From: Candidatus Nitrosocaldus schleperae
GTDB taxonomy: Archaea; Thermoproteota; Nitrososphaeria; Nitrososphaerales; Nitrosocaldaceae
NCBI GenBank assembly: GCA_013538805.1
Contig: JABXGR010000002.1
Location: 62,001-126,000 of the forward strand
DNA length: 64,000 bases
Direction: 5' to 3'
Part shown: positions 38,939 through 47,383 of the stretch, piece by piece
Layout: each line of letters begins with the position of its first letter
Position numbering within the stretch: position 1 is the first letter of the stretch
Notes under the pieces: generated by a model
The model's input: only the letters and a program-made list of their open reading frames with translations
Databases searched by the model: none
Told to the model about the DNA's origin: nothing
Translations under genes and position numbers: made by a program

Positions 38939-39442
38939 ATGCAGGTAGTGCTTAGGCATGTTGGAGATTACATCATAAGGAGGTGTGAGTACAAGGATCT
39001 TATCCATGTTATGGAGATAAACATGGTTGCTTTATCTGAGCACTACTCTGAGTACTTCTTTGAGGAGCTCTTTAGAGAGTTCCCAGAGGCATTCATAGTT
39101 GCAGAGATCAACGGGATGATAGTTGGCTATATAATGTGCAAGGTAGAGTATGGGTTCTCAAACTTCAAGAGGTTAGGGTTTGTGAAGAAAGGGCATGTAG
39201 TCTCTATAGCAGTACTCAAGGAGCATAGGGGCAAGGGTTTAGGCACTGCACTCATGCAGGAAGCAATAAATGCTATGATTGCAAGGGGATGCGATGAGGC
39301 TTATCTTGAGGTTAGGGTAAGCAATGAGCCTGCAATAAGTGTTTATGAGAACCTCAAGTTCATAGTAAAGTCAAGGCTTAGGGGTTATTATAGAGATGGA
39401 GAGGATGCATATCTCATGGCTCTAGATCTACATGAACAATAA
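38939..39442 (+). CDS. rimI: GNAT acetyltransferase, RimI/Ard1-like
   Basis: Acetylates protein N-termini with acetyl-CoA. The 167-residue protein has a GNAT core: FIVAEINGMIVGYIMCKVEYG, VVSIAVLKEHRGKGLGTALMQEAI (acetyl-CoA loop) and EAYLEVRVSNEPAISVYENLKF, ending YYRDGEDAYLMAL. This is the archaeal RimI/NatA pattern. It diverges from the site-2 protease gene. Confidence 0.88.
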   Translation: MQVVLRHVGDYIIRRCEYKDLIHVMEINMVALSEHYSEYFFEELFREFPEAFIVAEINGMIVGYIMCKVEYGFSNFKRLGFVKKGHVVSIAVLKEHRGKGLGTALMQEAINAMIARGCDEAYLEVRVSNEPAISVYENLKFIVKSRLRGYYRDGEDAYLMALDLHEQ

Positions 39443-39514
39443 TGGTTATGCCAACAATATTAATGCTAATCAAACATTATATAATCAATAATAATTGGAA
39501 CGAATCAGTTAGAT

Positions 39515-39775
39515 ATGCAGCATGGAAGTGGAAGGAGGGCAATGGGTATAGTAGTCTTTATAGCAAGTATAGCAGCATTCATGCTCTATGCTTGGCTGCT
39601 TTTAGCATCTGAATGGAGCATGCTTATCATAAAGTACACAACACTCATGCTGGTTGCATGCATAGCAGGTATATTTGCATGGCTTGGGTTGAGTATTGCT
39701 ATAGCAAGGAGCAAGAGCAGTAGTAGCAGCAGTAGTAGTGGCAGGAGTGGTGATGTGGGCGAGCATAAGGGCTGA
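39515..39775 (+). CDS. Small membrane protein with Ser-rich tail, unknown
   Basis: An 86-residue frame with two hydrophobic helices (about 9-29 and 36-60) separated by a short loop, then a Ser-rich tail (SKSSSSSSSSGRSG) encoded by an AGY triplet run at about 39711-39743. No family recognised. The tail belongs to the same class of low-complexity tract seen in nuoN. Confidence 0.45.
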   Translation: MQHGSGRRAMGIVVFIASIAAFMLYAWLLLASEWSMLIIKYTTLMLVACIAGIFAWLGLSIAIARSKSSSSSSSSGRSGDVGEHKG

Positions 39776-39800
39776 GCAGTGGCTCGCTGTTTAGACGCTG

Positions 39801-39836
39801 TTTAGGGTTATTTAGGGTTATTTAGGGTTATTTAGG
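39801..39836. repeat. 10-bp tandem repeat TTTAGGGTTA, 3.6 copies
   Basis: Perfect tandem units at 39801, 39811 and 39821 with a partial fourth ending at 39836, preceded by a related GTTTAGACGC piece. It lies in the 91-nt gap between convergent stops. Confidence 0.85.
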
Positions 39837-39866
39837 CGTTGTTTTACTATATTACAATTCATCTAC

Positions 39867-40748
39867 CTATGATTTTCTAACTGTTATATCAGCAACTACT
39901 TGATACACCCTTGGTCCAACCTCCCTTACTATCCTCATGCCTGCTATGTTGAAGGTATACGTGTAACCAAGCCCATCAGCACTATCTTTACCATAATTTT
40001 GCATGATACCATACAACTCCTCCCTACAGATATCATATACCTTATCCTTGCTACCCCTTACATGTGTAAAGTAGTGTATGAAGCACTCCTGCCCAACCTT
40101 AACTGCCATGAGAGCATACTGCATGTACTCTTTAGCCTTCTCTGGTAATGGCATCAGCACCCTATCTGCCTTGTTCATAAGCATCCCTGCTATAACATCT
40201 TTAGCATCCCCAAGGACTACATGAACTCTATCCTCAACCTTATTCATCTTGGCATTCTCTCTGCATAGAATTACAGCATCTGGGTTTATATCTATGCTAT
40301 AGATAGTGCATCTAGGATGCCTCTTTGCTATTATAATGGAGAATGTGCATACACCTGCAAACATATTCACTATACTCTCTCCATCCCTTACAAGGGATGC
40401 TATCCTTGCCCTCTCCGTTGATAGCCTTGGGGAGAAGTAAACCTTTGCAACATCAACCTTGAACCTACACCCATGCTCCTTGTATATGGTTAGTGTATCA
40501 TCAACACCTGCTATACACTCAACCTCCCTTACCCTATAAGCATCCTTCACTGGAGATACCTGCATGTAAACACTCCTCACATGCTTATTGCTCTTCATTA
40601 TTGCATTGCCTATCTCATACCTCTTCTCCAGCAACTCATCTGGCACCTTTATTATTGCAATCTCTCCTATAACATCGAACGAACTGTAGAGATGCTTTAT
40701 CTCCTCCTCGCTAAGTATGCCCCTTAGCACTTCCTTGAGCATGGGCAT
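39867..40748 (-). CDS. trm5: tRNA (guanine-37) methyltransferase, Trm5 family
   Basis: SAM-dependent enzyme that makes m1G37 next to the anticodon; archaeal paralogues also act in wyosine synthesis. The 293-residue protein shows the Trm5 phrase VDVAKVYFSPRLSTERARIA, motif I VNMFAGVCTFSI, YSIDINPDAV, VLGDAKDV and the active-site-like MPLPEKAKEY (N-L-P in many homologues). The short N-terminal region fits Trm5b without a large D1 domain. Confidence 0.87.
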   Translation of the reverse strand: MPMLKEVLRGILSEEEIKHLYSSFDVIGEIAIIKVPDELLEKRYEIGNAIMKSNKHVRSVYMQVSPVKDAYRVREVECIAGVDDTLTIYKEHGCRFKVDVAKVYFSPRLSTERARIASLVRDGESIVNMFAGVCTFSIIIAKRHPRCTIYSIDINPDAVILCRENAKMNKVEDRVHVVLGDAKDVIAGMLMNKADRVLMPLPEKAKEYMQYALMAVKVGQECFIHYFTHVRGSKDKVYDICREELYGIMQNYGKDSADGLGYTYTFNIAGMRIVREVGPRVYQVVADITVRKS

Positions 40749-40785
40749 ACAAACCTATTAATGCTAACATCTAATTTATCTTTGC

Positions 40786-41712
40786 ATGGAAGTAGGGGTA
40801 GAGGGGAGAGGTGCATATGATACTGTATCAAGGTTATTCCCAAACCTATTTGCCAACTACAGAGTATTTAAAAGGTGTGTTGATATACTTGGGGCTTTGG
40901 ATAGTGCTGATCAGCACTCCTTGAGATACCTGTACAAGAAGGGCCTTCTCTACAGGATCAATACTACTACCGATAGCAGAGATAAGGGCAAGAATAGGGA
41001 AGGCAAATACAGACTCATGCCAACACCCAGATGCATCATCATAATGATCCTATCCATCCCATCATTCAGAGATAATAGGATTATAATGAATACTCTAGCA
41101 GATGGTGCATACAAGGGGAATAGGCTTGCACTTGCACTCATACTCATAGGTTTGGTAGATGCTAGAGATGGGAGCATATACAACACACTTGTAGATTATG
41201 CAAGTAACCACACCATAGATGATATAGATGATGGTAATGTAGCAGACTCACTCCTAGAGTTCTTGAGCAATAAGGTAGAGAGGGATGCTATAGGTGTGCA
41301 AGGATACATAGATGTGCTCAAGGACTTCACATCCAGCACTCTAGATAACGTGCTAAGGGTTATAATAGCATCTATAAAGCCAAGGGTTGAGGATTACAAT
41401 GGCTTCATACAGTTGATGCATGAAGTGGTAAGATTCTACTACGATCCTGTTAGGATAGCATACATGCATGTAGCAGGAGAGAGGGAGGAGTTCAGGATAA
41501 GATTAGAGCAGTTCAAGAAGGAGCATGATATCTCAATGATAGCATCAAGCAAGGGTGGTAGAGATGACAAGGTAGAGGTATCATTCAAATTGGATAACTT
41601 GCATGGGAAGGTAGCATCACTACCATATTACCTGCAGATTATAGCGTTCAAGCTTATGATAGAGCCTAGGGAGTTCATGCTAAAAGAACTCGAGCGGTAT
41701 GTATGGGACTAA
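40786..41712 (+). CDS. Protein of unknown function with an N-terminal HTH-like region
   Basis: A soluble 308-residue protein. Residues 10-55 (TVSRLFPNLFANYRVFKRCVDILGAL...LYKKGLLYRI) look like a winged helix. A charged insert (TTTDSRDKGKNREGK) follows. The rest is largely helical, with a conserved-looking end (LPYYLQIIAFKLMIEPREFMLKELERYV). I do not recognise the family. The gene is divergent from trm5, with 37 nt between starts. Confidence 0.6.
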   Translation: MEVGVEGRGAYDTVSRLFPNLFANYRVFKRCVDILGALDSADQHSLRYLYKKGLLYRINTTTDSRDKGKNREGKYRLMPTPRCIIIMILSIPSFRDNRIIMNTLADGAYKGNRLALALILIGLVDARDGSIYNTLVDYASNHTIDDIDDGNVADSLLEFLSNKVERDAIGVQGYIDVLKDFTSSTLDNVLRVIIASIKPRVEDYNGFIQLMHEVVRFYYDPVRIAYMHVAGEREEFRIRLEQFKKEHDISMIASSKGGRDDKVEVSFKLDNLHGKVASLPYYLQIIAFKLMIEPREFMLKELERYVWD

Positions 41713-41771
41713 GAGTTTAGCATTGCTTCTCTCTTAAGATATTCACAAGAGGTTTTAAGTAGAAGGGATCG

Positions 41772-41964
41772 ATGAGCAGTCAGCAGAACCTGCTTGTCAT
41801 AGCAGGGAAGGTAGACTCGAGAGAGATGTTTGCAAAGAGCAATCCAGAAGAGCTCTTCAACACACTTGGAAAAGAGTGTTAGGGTATCCAAGGGATACAG
41901 GCTAAGCATAGATGATGTTAGAAGATTGATTGACTCTGCAAGGAAGAGTCTCTCTTATTTTTAA
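41772..41964 (+). pseudogene. Small gene (63 residues) interrupted by a +1 frameshift
   Basis: The frame from ATG 41772 reads MSSQQNLLVIAGKVDSREMF then AKSNPEELFNTLGK and stops at TAG 41880. From 41872, one base on, an equally good coding frame runs KSVRVSKGYRLSIDDVRRLI, then DSARKSLSYF and TAA at 41962-41964. Removing one A from GGAAAAG (41868-41874) joins them into a 63-residue protein. It could be a recent inactivation, a sequencing error in the A run, or programmed frameshifting. A TATA-like TTTTAAGT lies upstream at about 41752. Family not recognised. Confidence 0.55.
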
Positions 41965-41981
41965 TTTAGTTCAGTTTAGTC

Positions 41982-43778
41982 TTATATAGCATAGTATATG
42001 CCTTTCTCCTTCTGCATCCTATCAAGCCTACTATGCATCTTGTTTATCCTTGGTCTATTGCTCTCCTCATCCCTCCTGAACGTTACATCCAACCCTTTAA
42101 GGAAGATGTTCATGCCTTCTCTTTTGCTTAGAGTGCTTGTAGCATATCCTTCCTTCCCTGGCATGCCAGTGAATACTATGAGCGTATCTGCAACCATATC
42201 GACCATATGCATATCATGATCAACTATTATTGCAGATCTTCCTTGCCCTTTAACAAACCTCTGTATGAACCTTGCTATCGTTATCCTATCCTCAACATCT
42301 AGGAATGCTGATGGCTCATCCATAGCATATATATCAGCATCCCTTAATAGGCAGGAGGCTATTGCAACCTTCTGCAGTTCTCCTCCACTTAGATTCTTAA
42401 CCATCTTCTCATACATCTTCCTTATCCTTAAAGGCTCAACTATTAGTGCTTCAGCACTACTCCCCTCTATACTCTTCCCATACGCCTCAGATAGAAGGGT
42501 TCTAACATCATACTCATAATCCTGCTCAAGGTACTGTGGCTTGTATGATATCCTTGCATTCATCCTAAACTCTCCAGCATCAGGCTTATCTACTCCTGCT
42601 ATCATCCTCATCAACGTTGTCTTGCCAAGTGCATTTGCACCAACTATACCAACAACCTCGCCCTTCCTTATCCTTGCTCCATCAGCAACTAGCCTAAACC
42701 CAGGATGGCTCTTCTCTATCCTACTGTATTCAGCAACAACCTCCTCCATTATAAGATCCTCCCCGCTTGTAGCAGACTCGAACCTGAATGCCCTATCCCT
42801 AAACCTTACATTTATGCTTGATATGTAGCCTTGAAGGAACTCATTTATTGCTGTGTTTGTGCTCATTGTATCAGATACTATGCCGTATGCACCAGGCTCG
42901 CCATAGAGTATATGCACGTAATCGCTAAGGTAATCAAGCATAGTTAGATCATGCTCAACTATCATAACACTCTTGCCCTTTCCTGCTATCTCATTTATAA
43001 CTCTAGCAACCTCAAGCCTCTGATACACATCGTTGTAGGATGATGGCTCATCGAAGAGGTAGAGGTCAGCATCCTTGCTCGATGCTACTGCAACAGCAAG
43101 CCTCTGCAGTTCCCCTCCACTCAACTCACCAACATATCTATCAAGGGAGTCATCAAGGGCAAGCCTTCTAGCATAATGCATGGCATTACCATTCTCATCA
43201 TACTTGTTGAGAAGTTCCCTAGCAGTACCCTTGAAGACCTTTGCTATGAGATAGACCTGTTGTGGCTTCATAGAAACCTTTAGCCTCTTCTCAGCAACTG
43301 CTTTGAGATGCTCCTTTACTGCTGTACCTCTAAAGTGTTCTATAACCTCATCCCATGTTGGCTCATCATCATACCTTCCAAGGTTTGGTTTGAGAAGCCC
43401 TGCAACTATGTTGAGTACCGTGCTCTTCCCTATACCATTCCTTCCAAGCAGTCCTACAACAGCATTGCTCCTTGGCACTGGTATGTTGTAAAGCCTGAAT
43501 GCATTAAGCCCATACTGATGAACCTTCCTCTCCTCCAACTCCTCAGCAAGGTTGATTATGGTTATTGCCTCGAATGGGCACTTCTTCACGCATATGCCAC
43601 AGCCATTGCATATATCCTCATCTATCACTGCAATAGCCTTGCTCCTATCCTCCTCGCTAAGTGTTATGCACTTGCCCCCATCCTTGTTGAGAGGGCAAAA
43701 GGCTATGCACTCTAGGCTACAGTTCTTCGGCTTGCATAGATCCTTATCTATAACAGCGATCCTATGCATCAAGTTCAT
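41982..43778 (-). CDS. abce1: Ribosome-recycling ATPase ABCE1 (Rli1)
   Basis: Splits ribosomes after termination. The 598-residue protein has the N-terminal iron-sulfur domain with two Cys sets (LCKPKNCSLECIAFCP and CNGCGICVKKCPF), then twin ATPase domains: Walker A GRNGIGKST, signature LSGGELQR and Walker B LYLFDEPSSY in the first; GANALGKTT, LSGGELQK and IYAMDEPSAF in the second. This is the standard ABCE1 length and order. Confidence 0.97.
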   Translation of the reverse strand: MNLMHRIAVIDKDLCKPKNCSLECIAFCPLNKDGGKCITLSEEDRSKAIAVIDEDICNGCGICVKKCPFEAITIINLAEELEERKVHQYGLNAFRLYNIPVPRSNAVVGLLGRNGIGKSTVLNIVAGLLKPNLGRYDDEPTWDEVIEHFRGTAVKEHLKAVAEKRLKVSMKPQQVYLIAKVFKGTARELLNKYDENGNAMHYARRLALDDSLDRYVGELSGGELQRLAVAVASSKDADLYLFDEPSSYNDVYQRLEVARVINEIAGKGKSVMIVEHDLTMLDYLSDYVHILYGEPGAYGIVSDTMSTNTAINEFLQGYISSINVRFRDRAFRFESATSGEDLIMEEVVAEYSRIEKSHPGFRLVADGARIRKGEVVGIVGANALGKTTLMRMIAGVDKPDAGEFRMNARISYKPQYLEQDYEYDVRTLLSEAYGKSIEGSSAEALIVEPLRIRKMYEKMVKNLSGGELQKVAIASCLLRDADIYAMDEPSAFLDVEDRITIARFIQRFVKGQGRSAIIVDHDMHMVDMVADTLIVFTGMPGKEGYATSTLSKREGMNIFLKGLDVTFRRDEESNRPRINKMHSRLDRMQKEKGIYYAI

Positions 43779-43832
43779 GCTTTATGTATGTAATATATAC
43801 TCATTGCTCTCACTTGCTTGCCTACGAGAAAG

Positions 43833-43841
43833 GTTTAATTT
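43833..43841 (+). promoter_or_regulatory. TATA box of the 5S rRNA gene
   Basis: TTTAATTTA preceded by a purine-rich BRE-like GAGAAAGG, about 28 nt before the predicted 5' end of 5S rRNA. Confidence 0.5.
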
Positions 43842-43864
43842 ACTATCCCTCATAATTAAGCATA

Positions 43865-43977
43865 GCCGGCCATAGCGACAGGGTAAGACCTGGTCCCATT
43901 CCGAACCCAGAAGTCAAACCTGTCGTCGCTGCCGTGCTAGTGAGGTGCACAGCCCTCGCGAAGCGGCAGTGCCGGTA
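43865..43977 (+). rRNA. rrf: 5S ribosomal RNA
   Basis: The sequence contains GCCGGCCATAGCGACAGGG and then the conserved CCCATTCCGAACCCAGAAGT loop region, GCTGCCGTGCTAGTGAGG and a 3' GCCGGT. The ends form helix I (43865-43870 with 43971-43976). Length of about 113 nt is slightly short but within range. It stands alone with no 16S or 23S gene nearby, and sits between divergently placed abce1 and the cupredoxin-like gene. Confidence 0.93.
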
Positions 43978-44104
43978 CCCTCTTCATAGTGATGCATATC
44001 TTGCATGATCTCTCCAATTAGAAATACAATCACTGCTAGAATAGTTGATAATAAATTAGTGCTGATATAAAACGATATATACATCCTCCTGTTAAGATAA
44101 TGCA

Positions 44105-44560
44105 ATGGTGAATAAACTAGCATTGGGTATAGCAGTTACAGCCATACCCTTGGCAGTTGGTATAGCAGCAATACTGGGCCTATTTGGTTCCACTGGAGGC
44201 AAATTATTCCCAGATGTTAGACCTGATAGGCAGACCCCAGCAACAACAGAGATCAAACTGGTCATCAGAAATGTTAATGGTACTGACAGGCTATTCAATA
44301 TAGGCGATGTAGCAAATGCAAACCCAAATCCAGCGATGTTCAGTTGCCTAGCATGTAAGTTGAAGTTGACCATAACCAACAATGGTCAGAATACACATAC
44401 CATAGTGGTTGAGGGTACTGGTGCATCAACTGGCCCAATAGCCCCAGGGGAGACCAAGTCATTAGAGTTCAGCTACAATGACTACACAACACTCAAGTAC
44501 AGGAGCGTTGAGCACCCAGATCAGATAAGCGGGGATATAGAGATAAAGAAGATATCGTAG
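44105..44560 (+). CDS. Secreted cupredoxin-like protein lacking part of the type 1 copper site
   Basis: A 151-residue exported protein with an N-terminal hydrophobic helix (about 7-28). The ectodomain has cupredoxin features: TITNNGQNTHTIVVEG (the His of the first ligand position), GPIAPGETKSLEFS, and the final loop YRSVEHPDQISGDIEI. In blue copper proteins that loop is C-x2-H-x4-M; here Ser and Ile stand where Cys and Met are expected. A C-x2-C pair occurs earlier (FSCLACKLKL). It may have lost type 1 copper or bind metal differently. Confidence 0.65.
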   Translation: MVNKLALGIAVTAIPLAVGIAAILGLFGSTGGKLFPDVRPDRQTPATTEIKLVIRNVNGTDRLFNIGDVANANPNPAMFSCLACKLKLTITNNGQNTHTIVVEGTGASTGPIAPGETKSLEFSYNDYTTLKYRSVEHPDQISGDIEIKKIS

Positions 44561-44645
44561 TATGCAGTTAATCAGCCAACGATAGCATCATCAACAATAT
44601 CTTTTTATCCCCTTACCAATTCTACCTACTTGATTGGTTCAATCA

Positions 44646-45683
44646 ATGATGCCATCATCAACCTCCATATCAAGGGATAGGTTCAAGGATATACTTGCAA
44701 GTATAACTGGGAAGAAGGTTCTAGTTGTAGGCGATCTCATGCTTGATCATTATGTTGAGACCAGGGTTAAGAGGCTCTCTAGGGAACATCTCATCCCTGT
44801 TAACGAGGTTGTTGATGAGCAGTACTTTGCTGGCGGTGCAGCCAACCTTGCAGTTAACATAGCCTCCCTTGGAGGCAAGGTATCCGTAGTAGGTATAGTT
44901 GGTGATGATAACGAGGGCAGGGTACTTGGTAGCATCCTAGAGGCAAGAGGCATCGATGTCAAGCATGTTATAAAATCTAAATCAAGACCTACTCCCTTGA
45001 AGAACAGGTATCATATAGCAGGCTCCATATATTTCAGGATAGATAGGGAGGTTAGGGAGGATGTGGATAGGGATACTACCTCCTCACTCATTGATGCCGT
45101 TAAGGATTGTGTTGATGATGTTAACTGTATATGTGTATCTGATTATGACAAGGGTACAGTAACCCCATTACTGCTCAGGAGCATAGCAAGGATAGCTGTG
45201 GAGAAGGGTATAATGCTCATAGGTCAGCCAAAGGTCAAGCACTACAAAGACTTCATAGGCTTCGATTACCTAAGATCTACCCTGGTAGAGGCTGTAAGAG
45301 CAACAGGGATAAGGATAATGAATGAGTCCAGCTTCCATAACTTGGGTGTACACCTGCTCTCAAGCCTGAACTGTAAGGCATTAGTGTTAAGCAGGAGCAG
45401 AGGCTTGACGATATTCAAGGGCAATGCTATGATAAACGTACCTGTATTCGTGCAGAAGGAGTATATGACTGCAATAGGAATAAGGGATGCAACCATGGCA
45501 ATATTTGCATTAGCACTAGCATCAAATGCAGATGTGGTTGAGGCATCTATACTAAGCAATGTTGTTGCAGCAACTGCAACGATCAAGCCAGAGACCATGA
45601 TAGTATCGCTCAAGGATGTTGAGTCAAGCCTCTACAGCAAGGAGATAGAGGAGGGTATATCACAGGTACCCCTGTATAAATGA
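44646..45683 (+). CDS. PfkB-family sugar kinase, HldE (RfaE) kinase-domain-like, with altered catalytic motif
   Basis: The closest pattern is the heptose-phosphate kinase domain of HldE: VVGDLMLDHYVETRVKRLSREHLIP, FAGGAANLAVNIASLGGKVSVVGIVGDD and ALVLSRSRGLTIF. The C-terminal anion-hole/catalytic G-A-G-D motif reads G-I-R-D here (TAIGIRDATMAIFALALAS), so the catalytic Asp is kept but the loop is changed. The nucleotidyltransferase half of HldE is absent. ATG at 44646 is preferred to TTG at 44634. It is the first gene in front of the transketolase cluster, whose product sedoheptulose 7-phosphate is a heptose precursor. Confidence 0.68.
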   Translation: MMPSSTSISRDRFKDILASITGKKVLVVGDLMLDHYVETRVKRLSREHLIPVNEVVDEQYFAGGAANLAVNIASLGGKVSVVGIVGDDNEGRVLGSILEARGIDVKHVIKSKSRPTPLKNRYHIAGSIYFRIDREVREDVDRDTTSSLIDAVKDCVDDVNCICVSDYDKGTVTPLLLRSIARIAVEKGIMLIGQPKVKHYKDFIGFDYLRSTLVEAVRATGIRIMNESSFHNLGVHLLSSLNCKALVLSRSRGLTIFKGNAMINVPVFVQKEYMTAIGIRDATMAIFALALASNADVVEASILSNVVAATATIKPETMIVSLKDVESSLYSKEIEEGISQVPLYK

Positions 45684-45787
45684 GCATTTTGTTGTTATGG
45701 GGTGATGATAATGCAAGATAGAATAGAAGTAAGAATATATTGCAGAGTAGATGGAGACCTTACAAATTTGAGTTATGGTGTGTAAGA

Positions 45788-46612
45788 ATGATGCAAGCAC
45801 AGGATCTGCTTAGGCTCAAGGAGATAGCAAGGAGGACTAGGAGGCTGATAATAGAGTCTGTGGCAGAGGCTGGATCAGGGCATCCAGGAGGCTCACTCTC
45901 TGCAGTTGAGCTTGTAGTAGCATTGTACTTCCACAAGATGAGGCATGATCCAAAGAACCCAAAGTGGGAGGATAGGGATAGGTTCATACTATCAAAAGGG
46001 CATGCTGCTCCCTTGCTCTATTCTGTGCTTGCTCAAGCAGGGTACTTCCCTGTTGAGGAGTTGAAGACTCTAAGGAAGTTGGGTAGCATGCTCCAAGGAC
46101 ATCCAGACTTTAGGACCCCAGGGGTTGAGTACTGTGCTGGCTCCGAAGGTATAGGGTTATCTGTAGGCATCGGGCTTGCTTTAGCAGCAAAGCTTGATGG
46201 CAAGGGTTACAGGACATACGTGCTCCTAGGGGATGGGGAGATGCAAGAAGGGCAGATATGGGAGGCTGCAATGGCTGCTGTTAAGTACAGGCTAGATAAC
46301 CTTACAGCAATAGTTGATAGGAATGGGATACAGCAGGATGGGCTTACTGAGAATATAATGCCTTTAGAGCCTTTGGCAGCAAAATGGCAGGCATTCAACT
46401 GGAATGTCATCCAGATAGATGGTTATGACTTTGAGCAGATAATAGATGCGTACAACAAGGCTGAAGAGACGCTAAATAGACCTACTGTTATAATAGCACA
46501 TACAACCAAGGGCAAGGGTGTATCTTTCATGGAGTGGTCACCACAGTGGCACGGTCAGGCGCCAAAGAAGGAGCAGGTGAGCAAGATACTGGAGGAGATG
46601 GGATTACTATGA
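45788..46612 (+). CDS. tktA: Transketolase, N-terminal subunit
   Basis: ThDP-binding half of a split transketolase that moves two-carbon units between sugar phosphates. Motifs: GSGHPGGSLSAVELVVALYF, DRFILSKGHAAPLLYSVLAQ, the ThDP motif LLGDGEMQEGQIWEAA with IVDRNGIQQDG, and THTTKGKG-like AHTTKGKGVSFM near the end. The open frame begins with TTG at 45740, but the paired ATGs at 45788/45791 match the family N-terminus. Its stop overlaps the next gene (ATGA). Confidence 0.93.
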   Translation: MMQAQDLLRLKEIARRTRRLIIESVAEAGSGHPGGSLSAVELVVALYFHKMRHDPKNPKWEDRDRFILSKGHAAPLLYSVLAQAGYFPVEELKTLRKLGSMLQGHPDFRTPGVEYCAGSEGIGLSVGIGLALAAKLDGKGYRTYVLLGDGEMQEGQIWEAAMAAVKYRLDNLTAIVDRNGIQQDGLTENIMPLEPLAAKWQAFNWNVIQIDGYDFEQIIDAYNKAEETLNRPTVIIAHTTKGKGVSFMEWSPQWHGQAPKKEQVSKILEEMGLL

Positions 46613-47364
46613 CTGCTAGCAGTAAGATAGTAGATGTTACCAACAACAATGCTGTGATCATTGCACCATCCATACTTGCTGCTGATCTTGCAAACCTATG
46701 CTCTGTAGCATCAAGAACTGAGGAGGCTGGTGCAGACATGCTCCATCTCGATGTTATAGATGGTCACTTTGCTCCAAACATAACATTTGGTCCTGATATG
46801 ATAAGGGCATTAAGGCGATGCACATCCTTGCCATTCGATGCTCATCTCATGATCTCTGAACCCCTCAAGTACCTTGAGAGGTTCATAAAGGCTGGTTGTG
46901 ATATAGTTACTGTGCATGTTGAGGTGTGTAATGAGAGCATCTTTAAAGAGGTATGTAGCATCCTCAAGAGCAACAGGGTTGGTGTAGGTATAGCACTCAA
47001 TCCTAACACGGATCTGCCATCATGGGCAATAAATAGCATACATGATATAGATGTTGTTAATGTTATGTCTGTATACCCTGGATTCTCTGGGCAGAGGTTC
47101 ATACCATCTACACTTGAGAAGATGAGCAGGATTAGCAAGATGTTAAGGGAGAGTGGAGCATCATCACTCATAGAGGCTGATGGAGGGATAGATGCAAGCA
47201 ACGTTTATGATGTTGCAAGTGCAGGGGCAAGGATAATAGTTGCTGGCAATGGTGTGTATAGCAATAGCGATATAGCCTCAGCGATAAGGGGTATAAGGGA
47301 GAGGGCAATGTTGGCAATAAATGCACATGTAAGTATGGACAAAGATGAAGGTGAAGGTAACTGA
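46609..47364 (+). CDS. rpe: Ribulose-phosphate 3-epimerase
   Basis: Interconverts ribulose 5-phosphate and xylulose 5-phosphate. The TIM-barrel motifs are IIAPSILAADLANL, MLHLDVIDGHFAPNITFGP, FDAHLMISEP, NVMSVYPGFSGQRFIPS and SLIEADGGIDASN. The open frame reaches back to 46534, but ATG at 46609 overlaps the transketolase stop by 4 nt and directly precedes the first strand, so it is preferred. Confidence 0.94.
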   Translation: MTASSKIVDVTNNNAVIIAPSILAADLANLCSVASRTEEAGADMLHLDVIDGHFAPNITFGPDMIRALRRCTSLPFDAHLMISEPLKYLERFIKAGCDIVTVHVEVCNESIFKEVCSILKSNRVGVGIALNPNTDLPSWAINSIHDIDVVNVMSVYPGFSGQRFIPSTLEKMSRISKMLRESGASSLIEADGGIDASNVYDVASAGARIIVAGNGVYSNSDIASAIRGIRERAMLAINAHVSMDKDEGEGN

Positions 47365-47383
47365 TTGGTGATTGGTGATCTGC

